Positions 8,201 to 14,994 of a DNA stretch of 41,760 nt are shown one piece after another. Made by a program: the position numbers and the translations under genes. Position 1 is the stretch's first letter. Every line of letters begins with the position of its first letter. This DNA comes from Alphaproteobacteria bacterium MedPE-SWcel (GTDB lineage: Bacteria; Pseudomonadota; Alphaproteobacteria; Rhodobacterales; Rhodobacteraceae). The notes under the pieces were generated by a model. It saw only the letters and a list, made by a program, of their open reading frames with translations, did no database searches and was not told the origin of the DNA. The stretch spans positions 1 through 41,760 of the forward strand of contig MPDC01000030.1 in NCBI GenBank assembly GCA_001874255.1, read 5' to 3'.

Positions 8201-8833
8201 ATGAAACTCTATTGTTTCGGAGAAAGTGGTCATTCCTACAAGGCTGCACTGGCACTGGAGCTGGCAGGGCTGGAGTGGACCCCGGTCTTTGTGGATTTCT
8301 TCAGCGGCGCGACACGTGGCGATGATTTCCGAGGCCAGTTGAACGAGATGGGCGAGTGCCCGGTGCTGATTGATGGCGATGTGAGCCTCACTCAATCGGG
8401 CGTGATACAGCAGTATCTATCGGACACCTACGGCCATTTCGGCGGCTCGACCCCCGACATGAAACGCGAAATCCTGCGATGGCAGCTCTGGGACAATCAC
8501 AAACTGTCGTCGATGGCGGGCATGTGCCGGTTCCTGATGAATTTCCTGCCCGAGGACAAACGCCCGGCAGAGGTCATCGCCTTTCTGCAGGGCCGTCTCA
8601 GAGCGGCCTACGGAATTCTGGACGCCCATCTGTCTGACCGGGACTGGATCGTCGGCCAATCCGTGACCAATGCCGATCTGACCTGCTGCGGCTACCTCTA
8701 CTACCCTGAGCCTTTCGGATTTGACCGCACCGAATGGCCCCGTATTGACACCTGGCTTGCGCGCATCAGCGCCCTGCCCGCCTGGAAACACCCCTATGAT
8801 CTGATGCCCGGCAACCCGTCGGATCGAGCTTGA
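8201..8833 (+). CDS. Glutathione S-transferase-like protein, 210 aa
   Basis: A predicted cytosolic GST-fold protein. The N-terminal thioredoxin-like domain (about 1-80) starts MKLYCFGESGHSYKAALALE, with Ser at the position of the catalytic Ser/Cys, and has the conserved CPVLIDGDVSLTQSGVIQQYL containing the cis-Pro and the Ser that binds glutathione. The C-terminal domain is all-helical and ends GQSVTNADLTCCGYLYY, matching the N-capping box Asp motif. The ATG at 8201 is chosen, with GAGGGA 10 bases upstream; an in-frame extension to 8126 would run through the hairpin. Its stop is 10 bases before the thiolase start, so it is co-transcribed with the beta-oxidation genes. A role in acyl-CoA metabolism is possible but not shown. 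Confidence 0.85.
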   Translation: MKLYCFGESGHSYKAALALELAGLEWTPVFVDFFSGATRGDDFRGQLNEMGECPVLIDGDVSLTQSGVIQQYLSDTYGHFGGSTPDMKREILRWQLWDNHKLSSMAGMCRFLMNFLPEDKRPAEVIAFLQGRLRAAYGILDAHLSDRDWIVGQSVTNADLTCCGYLYYPEPFGFDRTEWPRIDTWLARISALPAWKHPYDLMPGNPSDRA

Positions 8834-8843
8834 GGAGACTATG

Positions 8844-10055
8844 ATGACCGAAGCGTATATCTATGATGCCGTCCGGACCCCGCGCGGCAAGGGCCGCAAG
8901 GATGGCGCGCTGCAGGAGGTGACCTCGGTTCGCCTCTCCGCGCTGACGTTGAACGCCGTGAAAGAGCGCAACAACCTCGAAGGCCATGCGGTCGAGGACG
9001 TGATCTGGGGCAATGTCACCCAGGTGATGGAACAGGGCGGCTGTCTGGCGCGCTCTGCTGTGCTGGCCTCCGATCTGGATGAAACCATCCCCGGCCTCGC
9101 CATCAACCGGTTCTGCGCCTCCGGCATGGAGGCGGTGAACCTGGCGGCCAACCAGATCAAGGGCGGCGCCGGTGAGGCCTATATCGCCGGCGGGGTCGAG
9201 ATGATGGGCCGCGTGGCCATGGGCTCGGATGGCGCGGCCATCGCGGTCGATCCGACATTGGCGATGGAGACCTATTTCGTGCCGCAAGGCATTTCGGCCG
9301 ATATCATCGCCACCGAATATGGCTTCAGCCGCGATCAGGCCGATGCGCTGGCGGTGGAATCCCAGCGCCGGGCCAAGGCCGCCTGGGACGACAACCGCTT
9401 TGCCAAATCCATCATCACCGTGCGCGACCAGAACGGTCTGCCGATCCTCGGCCATGATGAATACATGCGCCCCGGCACCGACATGCAGGCGCTGGGCGCG
9501 CTCAACGCATCGTTCCAGATGATGGGCGAGGTGATGCCCGGCTTTGATGCGGTGGCGAAACTGAAATACCCGCATCTGGAGCGGATCAACCACATCCACC
9601 ACGCGGGCAACTCCTCTGGCATCGTCGATGGCGCCGCGGCGGTTCTGATCGGCAACAAGGAATTCGGCGAGAAACACGGGCTGAAACCCCGCGCCCGCAT
9701 TCGCGCCACCGCCAAAATCGGCACCGATCCGACCATCATGCTGACCGGCCCCGTGCCCGTCACCGAAAAGATCCTGGCCGACAGCGGCATGAAGATCTCC
9801 GACCTCGATCTGTTTGAGGTCAACGAGGCCTTTGCCTCGGTCGTTTTGCGCTTCATGCAGGCCTTTGACATCGACCCGGCGGTGGTGAACCCGAACGGCG
9901 GCTCGATTGCCATGGGCCACCCGCTGGGCGCCACCGGTGCCATCATCATCGGCACCCTGCTGGACGAATTGGAACGTCAGGACAAGGAATGCGGTCTGGC
10001 CACGCTCTGCATTGCGTCCGGAATGGGGGCCGCAACCATCATCGAGCGCGTCTGA
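8844..10055 (+). CDS. Acetyl-CoA C-acyltransferase (thiolase), FadA-type
   Basis: It catalyses thiolytic cleavage of 3-ketoacyl-CoA, the last step of beta-oxidation. Thiolase motifs are complete: the nucleophile Cys in INRFCASGMEAVN (C91), the His loop NPNGGSIAMGHPLGATGA, and the C-terminal Cys in TLCIASGMGAATI. The length of 403 aa is normal. The ATG at 8844 is preferred over the adjacent one at 8841, because GAGGAG (8832-8837) is then 6 bases away. The stop overlaps the start of the cupin gene by one base, and the FadB gene follows, so thiolase, cupin and FadB form one translational unit. It probably assembles with the FadB protein into a trifunctional complex (inference from family knowledge). 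Confidence 0.93.
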   Translation: MTEAYIYDAVRTPRGKGRKDGALQEVTSVRLSALTLNAVKERNNLEGHAVEDVIWGNVTQVMEQGGCLARSAVLASDLDETIPGLAINRFCASGMEAVNLAANQIKGGAGEAYIAGGVEMMGRVAMGSDGAAIAVDPTLAMETYFVPQGISADIIATEYGFSRDQADALAVESQRRAKAAWDDNRFAKSIITVRDQNGLPILGHDEYMRPGTDMQALGALNASFQMMGEVMPGFDAVAKLKYPHLERINHIHHAGNSSGIVDGAAAVLIGNKEFGEKHGLKPRARIRATAKIGTDPTIMLTGPVPVTEKILADSGMKISDLDLFEVNEAFASVVLRFMQAFDIDPAVVNPNGGSIAMGHPLGATGAIIIGTLLDELERQDKECGLATLCIASGMGAATIIERV

Positions 10056-10540
10056 TGCCGAAACTCGACCTGTCACAGATCCCCACGCGGGGCGGAACCA
10101 GCTACCCCGGCACGCTCGCCGAGCGTGTCTCGGGACGCAGCTCTCAGCGGCTCGGGGATGCCGGGGGGCTCAGCCAATATGGCGTGAACCTCGTGCATCT
10201 GGAGCCCGGGGCGCTGTCGAGCCTGCGCCACTATCACATGGAGCAGGACGAGTTTGTCATGGTCACCGCCGGTACTCTGGTGCTGGTGGACGACCACGGC
10301 GCGCATGAGATGCAGCCGGGCGATTGCGCCGCCTTCCCCAAGGGCGATGCAAACGGTCACCACCTTGTCAACAAGAGCGATATGCGGGCCTCCTTTCTCG
10401 TGATCGGAACACGGACCGCAACCGAGACCGCCTATTACAGTGACCTCGACATGAAGGTGCAGGTCGCAGACGACACATACAGCTACACCCGGAAAGACGG
10501 CAGCCCGCTGACGGCTGACCAGATCGGAGACGAAACATGA
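10055..10540 (+). CDS. Single-domain cupin protein, 161 aa
   Basis: This small beta-barrel protein has a cupin core: GALSSLRHYHMEQDEFVMVTAG (the H-x-H, Glu metal-binding pattern) and a second motif PGDCAAFPKGDANGHHLVNKS (His ligand). After the barrel comes a tail of a type common in Rhodobacteraceae cupins (TETAYYSDLDMKVQ, YTRKDGSPLT). The start overlaps the thiolase stop and its stop overlaps the FadB start (ATGA), so it is tightly embedded between the two beta-oxidation enzymes. A metal-dependent enzyme or a small-molecule sensor are both possible; the function is unknown. Confidence 0.85.
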   Translation: MPKLDLSQIPTRGGTSYPGTLAERVSGRSSQRLGDAGGLSQYGVNLVHLEPGALSSLRHYHMEQDEFVMVTAGTLVLVDDHGAHEMQPGDCAAFPKGDANGHHLVNKSDMRASFLVIGTRTATETAYYSDLDMKVQVADDTYSYTRKDGSPLTADQIGDET

Positions 10541-12738
10541 GTGATTTTACATACGACGTAGACGCAGACGGCATTGCCATCATCACCTGGGATGCGGTCG
10601 ACAAGAGCATGAACGTGCTGACCCGCGAAGCCTTCAGCCTGGTGGAGGACTTCATCGACCGCGCGCTTGGCGACGATGCGGTCAAGGGCGTGGTGATCAC
10701 CTCTGGCAAGAAGGACTTTGCCGGCGGGATGGACCTGAACGCGCTGGCCTCCATCCGTGAGGAGTCCGGTGAAAACCCGGCCCAGGGGCTGTTTGATTTC
10801 ACCATGAACGGCCACCGTATCCTGCGCAAACTGGAACGTGCCGGGATGGCGCCGAAGACCAACAAGGGCGGCAAGCCCATTGCCTGCGCCATCAACGGCA
10901 CCTGCGCGGGCATCGGCACCGAAATCGCGCTGGCCTGTCACTATCGCGCCATGACCGACAATCCCAAGGCCAAGATCGGCCTGCCGGAAATCCTGCTGGG
11001 GATCTTCCCCGGGGGCGGCGGCACGATCCGCTATTCCCGCATGGTCGGGGCCGTCGCCGCAGCGCCCGTGCTGCTGGAAGGCAAGATGCTGGACCCGAAA
11101 AAGGCCAAGGGCGCGAGCCTCGTTGATGAGGTGGCCGCCGATCCGCTGGAGGCGGCGCGGCAGTGGGTGCTGAATGCAAAACCGGCCGATATCGTCAAAC
11201 CCTGGGACGCCAAGGGCTACAAGATGCCCGGCGGCGCGCCCTATCACCCGGCCGGTTTCATGAACTACGTCGGCGCATCGGCGATGGTGCATGGCAAGAC
11301 CCAGGGCGCCTTCCCGGCCGCCAAGGCGCTGCTGTCCGCCGTCTATGAGGCCGCGCTGGTCGATTTTGACACCGCGCTGAAGATCGAGGCGCGCTGGTTC
11401 ACCCATGTTCTGATGAACCCCTCCTCCTCGGCGATGATCCGGTCGCTGTTCCTCAACAAGCAGGCGCTGGAGAAAGGCGCTGTCCGTCCCAAGGGCATCG
11501 AGGATCAGACAGTCCGCAAGGTCGGCGTGCTCGGTGCGGGCATGATGGGCGCGGGCATTGCGCTGGTCTCGGCTCAGGCCGGCATGGAGGTGGTTCTGGT
11601 GGACCGGGATCAGGCCGCCGCCGACAAGGGCAAGGCCTATTCCGAGAGCTACATGGATCAGGGCATCAAGCGCGGCAAGGCGACCGCCGAGAAGAAAGAG
11701 GCGCTGCTGGCGCAGATCACCGCAACGCCCGATCTCGACGCGCTGAAGGGCTGCGACCTGATCATCGAGGCGGTGTTCGAGGATCCGGGCGTCAAGGCCG
11801 AGATGACCCAAAAGGTCGAGGCGATCATCCCCGAGGATTGCATTTTCGCCTCCAATACCTCCACCCTGCCGATCACCGAGCTGGCCAAGGCCTCCAGCCG
11901 CCCCGAGCAGTTCATCGGCATCCATTTCTTCTCGCCGGTCGAGAAGATGCTGCTGGTGGAGATCATCAAGGGCGCGGAAACCGGGGATCGCGCGGTGGCC
12001 AAGGCGCTGGACTATGTGCGCCAGATCCGCAAGACGCCGATCGTGGTCAATGACGCGCGGTTTTTCTACGCCAACCGCTGCATCATCCCCTATATCAACG
12101 AGGGTCTGCGCATGATCACCGAGGGCGTCAGCCCGGTGCTGATCGACAATGCCGCACGTCAGCTTGGCTTCCCGGTGGGGCCTGTGCAGCTCAATGACGA
12201 GACCTCGATCGATCTCGGCGCCAAGATCGCCCGCGCCACCAAGGCCGCGATGGGCGATGCCTATCCCGACAGCCCTGCAGATGATCTGATCTTCTGGATG
12301 GAGGCCGAGGGGCGTCTGGGCCGCAAGGCGAATGCGGGTTTCTTCGACTATGACGAAAAGGGCAAGCGCACCCGCTACTGGCCTGGTTTGGAAGAGAAAT
12401 ATCCGCATGCGGAGAACCAGCCCACGCTGATCGAGGTGCAGGAACGGCTGATGTTCTCGCAGGTGCTCGAAGCGGTGCGGGCGCTGGAGGAAGGCGTGCT
12501 GATGGACATCCGCGAAGGCGATGTGGGCGCGATTCTGGCCTGGGGCTTTGCGCCCTGGTCCGGTGGTCCGCTCAGCTGGCTCGACATCATCGGCGCGCCC
12601 TATGCCGCCGAACGCTGTGACCAGCTGACCGAAGCCTATGGCGACCGGTTTGCCTGCCCGGCCCTGCTGCGCGAGATGGCGGAAAAAGGTCAGACGTTCT
12701 ATGGCCGGTTTGCCCCGGCCGAAGATCAGGCCGCCTGA
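10537..12738 (+). CDS. Bifunctional enoyl-CoA hydratase / 3-hydroxyacyl-CoA dehydrogenase (FadB/FadJ type)
   Basis: This fusion enzyme performs the second and third steps of beta-oxidation. Residues 1-200 are an enoyl-CoA hydratase domain with the oxyanion loop (KKDFAGGMDL, NGTCAGIGTEIALAC) and two candidate catalytic Glu, E129 and E151 (GLPEILLGIFPGGGG). From about residue 327 there is a Rossmann fold (VGVLGAGMMGAGIALVSAQA), then SNTSTLPITELAK, the catalytic His region FIGIHFFSPVEKMLLVEII, and the 3HCDH C-domains. The length of 733 aa fits the family. It is the last gene of the operon: the only downstream structure is the intrinsic terminator at 12903-12929. Confidence 0.93.
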   Translation: MSDFTYDVDADGIAIITWDAVDKSMNVLTREAFSLVEDFIDRALGDDAVKGVVITSGKKDFAGGMDLNALASIREESGENPAQGLFDFTMNGHRILRKLERAGMAPKTNKGGKPIACAINGTCAGIGTEIALACHYRAMTDNPKAKIGLPEILLGIFPGGGGTIRYSRMVGAVAAAPVLLEGKMLDPKKAKGASLVDEVAADPLEAARQWVLNAKPADIVKPWDAKGYKMPGGAPYHPAGFMNYVGASAMVHGKTQGAFPAAKALLSAVYEAALVDFDTALKIEARWFTHVLMNPSSSAMIRSLFLNKQALEKGAVRPKGIEDQTVRKVGVLGAGMMGAGIALVSAQAGMEVVLVDRDQAAADKGKAYSESYMDQGIKRGKATAEKKEALLAQITATPDLDALKGCDLIIEAVFEDPGVKAEMTQKVEAIIPEDCIFASNTSTLPITELAKASSRPEQFIGIHFFSPVEKMLLVEIIKGAETGDRAVAKALDYVRQIRKTPIVVNDARFFYANRCIIPYINEGLRMITEGVSPVLIDNAARQLGFPVGPVQLNDETSIDLGAKIARATKAAMGDAYPDSPADDLIFWMEAEGRLGRKANAGFFDYDEKGKRTRYWPGLEEKYPHAENQPTLIEVQERLMFSQVLEAVRALEEGVLMDIREGDVGAILAWGFAPWSGGPLSWLDIIGAPYAAERCDQLTEAYGDRFACPALLREMAEKGQTFYGRFAPAEDQAA

Positions 12739-12902
12739 TCCGCCGGATCCGCCGGGTCCCTGCCAAAGCCACGGATCGAGCAAAAGTTCGGGCCCTCCAG
12801 TTTTCGGGCCCTGCAAAGGCCCGACCCCGGCCCCCCGCGGGTCCTGGCAGCCTCACGGTCTTTGCAGGGCTCCGGTCATTGCAAACCCCTTTACAAACCA
12901 CA

Positions 12903-12929
12903 GGGTCGCCTTTCGGGGCGGCCCTTTTT
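12903..12929 (+). terminator. Intrinsic terminator of the beta-oxidation operon
   Basis: GGGTCGCC (12903-12910) pairs with GGCGGCCC (12917-12924), with one G-T pair and a 6-base loop, and is followed directly by TTTTT. It lies 164 bases after the FadB stop. Confidence 0.8.
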
Positions 12930-13062
12930 CATGGGCAGGGCTTTCACGGGCAGGGCTTTCACGGGCCGGATTTTCATGTGGCGGATTTTAATGGGGCGGG
13001 TTTTCACGGGCCGGATTTTCATGGGGCGTATTTTCACGGGGCGGGTTTTCATGAGGAGGGCG
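12928..13062. repeat. Tandem array, nine 15-bp units
   Basis: Nine imperfect head-to-tail copies of TTCAYGGGGCGGRTT begin at the T-run of the terminator. In one plus-strand frame the units read as pentapeptides of the kind (A/P)(D/G)FHG, similar to pentapeptide-repeat proteins, and in the opposite strand as KIRPM/KTRPV. There is no convincing start or ribosome site for any of these frames, so I treat it as non-coding. Confidence 0.8.
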
Positions 13063-13327
13063 ATCTTGTGCCCCTGTGGCCCGATTGGTCTGAAGATCCG
13101 AGCCCGGCGCGGCATCTGCCGCCGCCGCCCTCAGTCGTCGCCCTCACCTGTCGCAGCCTCCGCCCGCGCAGGGGGGCCGGGACAGCCGTCCACACCCTTC
13201 CCGACCGGCGGTGCCCATATCACGCAGGCAAACTGGCAGGCTGACAGACAGGCGGACCGGGACAAACAGGTCGACCGGGGAAGGCTGACGGGCTGGGGCG
13301 GACTGGCGGGGGCGGACTGGCGGCGCG

Positions 13328-14020
13328 TCAGTTGTAGGTGGCGTATTGCGGCTCGCCGGTACCGCCACCGCCCGCCAGCGCGCCGGGCGTCCAAAAGCTG
13401 TCTTCGGTGATCATGTCGATGATCAGTTCCCGCGCCTCGATGGCACAGAGCGGTGTGTAGAGTTTGTCGTCCTGCTCGGTGACACAGAAATGCATCAAAT
13501 CCCGCCGGGCGGGGCAATAGGCCAGGATATCGGCATCGATATAGATCACCTCGTCCTGATCGAAAGTCACAAGGATCGCCTCCATCGTGACCTGCTGTGG
13601 CGAGCGGGAGATGCCGCGGTAGCCTTCCAGCGTGCAGGCCGGCACAATGGCATAGGGGTCCCCCAGCTTGTCCTCGACCAGATCATGTTCGATCATGATG
13701 CCCTGTTCCGACTTCACCCACATCGGGTTGCGGTTGCCGATGGCATCCCGGGGAATGTAGATCGGTGCCATATCCTGGGCACAGGCGGTATCTCCGAGCA
13801 CCAGAACCTGCCGTTGAATGGTCTTCACCGCCTGCATGCCATGGTCGAAGGTCAGGACCTCATCGCCGATATTGAGCAGCTCGACCGGCCGCCAGCCAAA
13901 GGAGGTGGCGACCATCGTCCCGGTGAGAAACCCAGCATGGCCTGCGGCCACCATGGGATATTGCGTAGCAAATGCCTCTGCCATCGGGGAGGCATTCCGT
14001 TTTGCAAACCAATCCAGCAT
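13328..14020 (-). CDS. Hint-domain (Hedgehog/intein fold) protein lacking the catalytic Cys
   Basis: This 230-aa protein carries the Hint core common in Rhodobacteraceae: a block-A-like region GFLTGTMVATSFGWRPVELLNIGDEVLTFDHG (residues about 30-60), then KTIQRQVLVLG and the late block WVKSEQGIMIEHDLVEDKLG. In self-processing Hint domains the first residue is Cys or Ser (typically CFTPGT); here it is Gly (AGFLTGT), so autocatalytic cleavage is not expected. No signal peptide and no RTX repeats are seen. The ATG at 14020 is used, with AAAGGA 9 bases upstream; the frame is open further but without homology. The gene is on the minus strand, 146 bases downstream of the sulfotransferase stop. Role unknown. 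Confidence 0.8.
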   Translation of the reverse strand: MLDWFAKRNASPMAEAFATQYPMVAAGHAGFLTGTMVATSFGWRPVELLNIGDEVLTFDHGMQAVKTIQRQVLVLGDTACAQDMAPIYIPRDAIGNRNPMWVKSEQGIMIEHDLVEDKLGDPYAIVPACTLEGYRGISRSPQQVTMEAILVTFDQDEVIYIDADILAYCPARRDLMHFCVTEQDDKLYTPLCAIEARELIIDMITEDSFWTPGALAGGGGTGEPQYATYN

Positions 14021-14166
14021 GTTCCAGTCCTTTCGACCTGATCTCCTGCGACGAACCTCTTCAGGGTTCAAAGCTCCAGCGGCCGGTCCGTGTTCACAAC
14101 TGTAGCAAACCGGTTCGGCCTGGGCGCGGTCTCTTTCGGAGCCGCCAATAGGCAAAGGGATAGGGG

Positions 14167-14817
14167 TTATTCGTTAAAAGAGTATTCAAATCGTTCGATT
14201 TCAACGGCACAGCATTGCCGCACGGCGGCTTCTGCGGCGGCGTCATAGTAGGGCCGCCAATCGCGCTGGCGCTCTGACATGTTCACGCGGGGCAGATCCA
14301 GCCGGAAGCCGAGATGGTCAAACAGCGGCTCTGCATCCTCGGTGAAATGCTCCAGCCGGATATAGAGGCTGCAATGCTCCTGGCCATCGGACTGCCGCAT
14401 ATAGGCCGGGGCGGGCGTGTCGGCGAAGGTGCGCCTCACCAAAGGCGCGGTGATGAAGTCGCCGAAGGGACGCGCCTGCGCCAGCGGCACCATCGGGTGG
14501 TCAAACCGCTGATCCTGCAACCAGTGATAGAGGCTGACTGCCCGGTCCCACGGGTTGCGCACAAGGGTGAAGGCAAACATCTGGCGCAGCTCATCGCGTG
14601 TGGCCAGACCTTCGATGTCGGACAGGGTGGAGTGTTTCCACAACCGGCCCCGGGTGCTGACGCCCTGCAGGCGGCGGCGGCGCTTTTTCGCCTTGGGGGT
14701 GTCGCCGAGCATCTCGTCACCGGCCATGGCGCGCGCCTCCAGCGCCTGCGCCAGCGCCGTTCCCCCGGTCTTGGGAATATGGACAAACACAAAATTACGG
14801 CCGCGCGACAGGATCAT
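14167..14817 (-). CDS. Sulfotransferase-family protein (PAPS-dependent type), 216 aa
   Basis: It probably transfers sulfate from PAPS to a carbohydrate or other acceptor. The 5'-phosphosulfate loop is clear near the N-terminus (VFVHIPKTGGTALAQALEAR, residues 11-30), and the 3'-phosphate-binding motif is FTLVRNPWDRAVSLYHWLQ (about 83-101). The conserved late motif FTEDAEPLFDHLGF is followed by the end region typical of the Sulfotransfer_2 group. No signal peptide or membrane anchor is seen, so it is cytoplasmic. The ribosome site is weak. The acceptor is unknown; surface polysaccharide is a guess. Confidence 0.85.
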   Translation of the reverse strand: MILSRGRNFVFVHIPKTGGTALAQALEARAMAGDEMLGDTPKAKKRRRRLQGVSTRGRLWKHSTLSDIEGLATRDELRQMFAFTLVRNPWDRAVSLYHWLQDQRFDHPMVPLAQARPFGDFITAPLVRRTFADTPAPAYMRQSDGQEHCSLYIRLEHFTEDAEPLFDHLGFRLDLPRVNMSERQRDWRPYYDAAAEAAVRQCCAVEIERFEYSFNE

Positions 14818-14951
14818 ATGCGCAGGCTAACCCATTCAAACCCATCCCGAAACCATCTTTGCCCCCGGCAGAGACCAGAAGATTGCGCAGCCTGTCACGC
14901 AATCTCTTCCAATTTCCGCAAGAGCGGCGCAATATTCCAACCGACGGGGGA

Positions 14952-14973
14952 ATTTCGGACAATATTTCGGACA
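14952..14973 (+). promoter_or_regulatory. Direct repeat ATTTCGGACA x2 upstream of acyl-CoA synthetase
   Basis: Two exact 10-base copies (14952-14961 and 14964-14973), 12 bases apart start to start, end 21 bases before the ATG. The spacing of about one helical turn is typical of a tandem regulator-binding site. The element overlaps the likely promoter/leader, so a repressor site is a reasonable guess. Confidence 0.5.
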
Positions 14974-14994
14974 GTATATAGGGGAGGAAAGCCT

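Larger units (their letters stand above)
12739..13327. other. Gene-poor region between the FadB gene and the Hint gene
   Basis: These 589 bases contain no credible gene. Features are an intrinsic terminator (12903-12929), a 15-bp tandem array (12928-13062) and GC-rich low-complexity sequence. A TTGCAAA-CCCC-TTTACAAA pattern at 12879-12897 resembles the TTTGCAAA motif seen upstream of prpE, but no gene follows it. Confidence 0.5.

Noticed and set aside
10483-12816. A 777-codon open frame on the minus strand opposite the FadB gene (others of 600-740 codons lie opposite the large dehydrogenase, the acyl-CoA synthetase and maeB)
   Set aside because: These are antisense shadows caused by GC-biased third positions. 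Their translations are rich in His, Arg, Gly and Asp and have no domain motifs, while the plus strand encodes full enzymes.
12928-13062. CRISPR-like array
   Set aside because: Units are directly adjacent without spacers, and there is no cas gene in the window.
12879-13244. A plus-strand frame across the 15-bp array that reads as a pentapeptide-repeat protein
   Set aside because: It would start at a TTG inside the intrinsic terminator region with no ribosome site, and after the repeats the sequence is low-complexity without domain features. It is kept as a finding, not as a gene.
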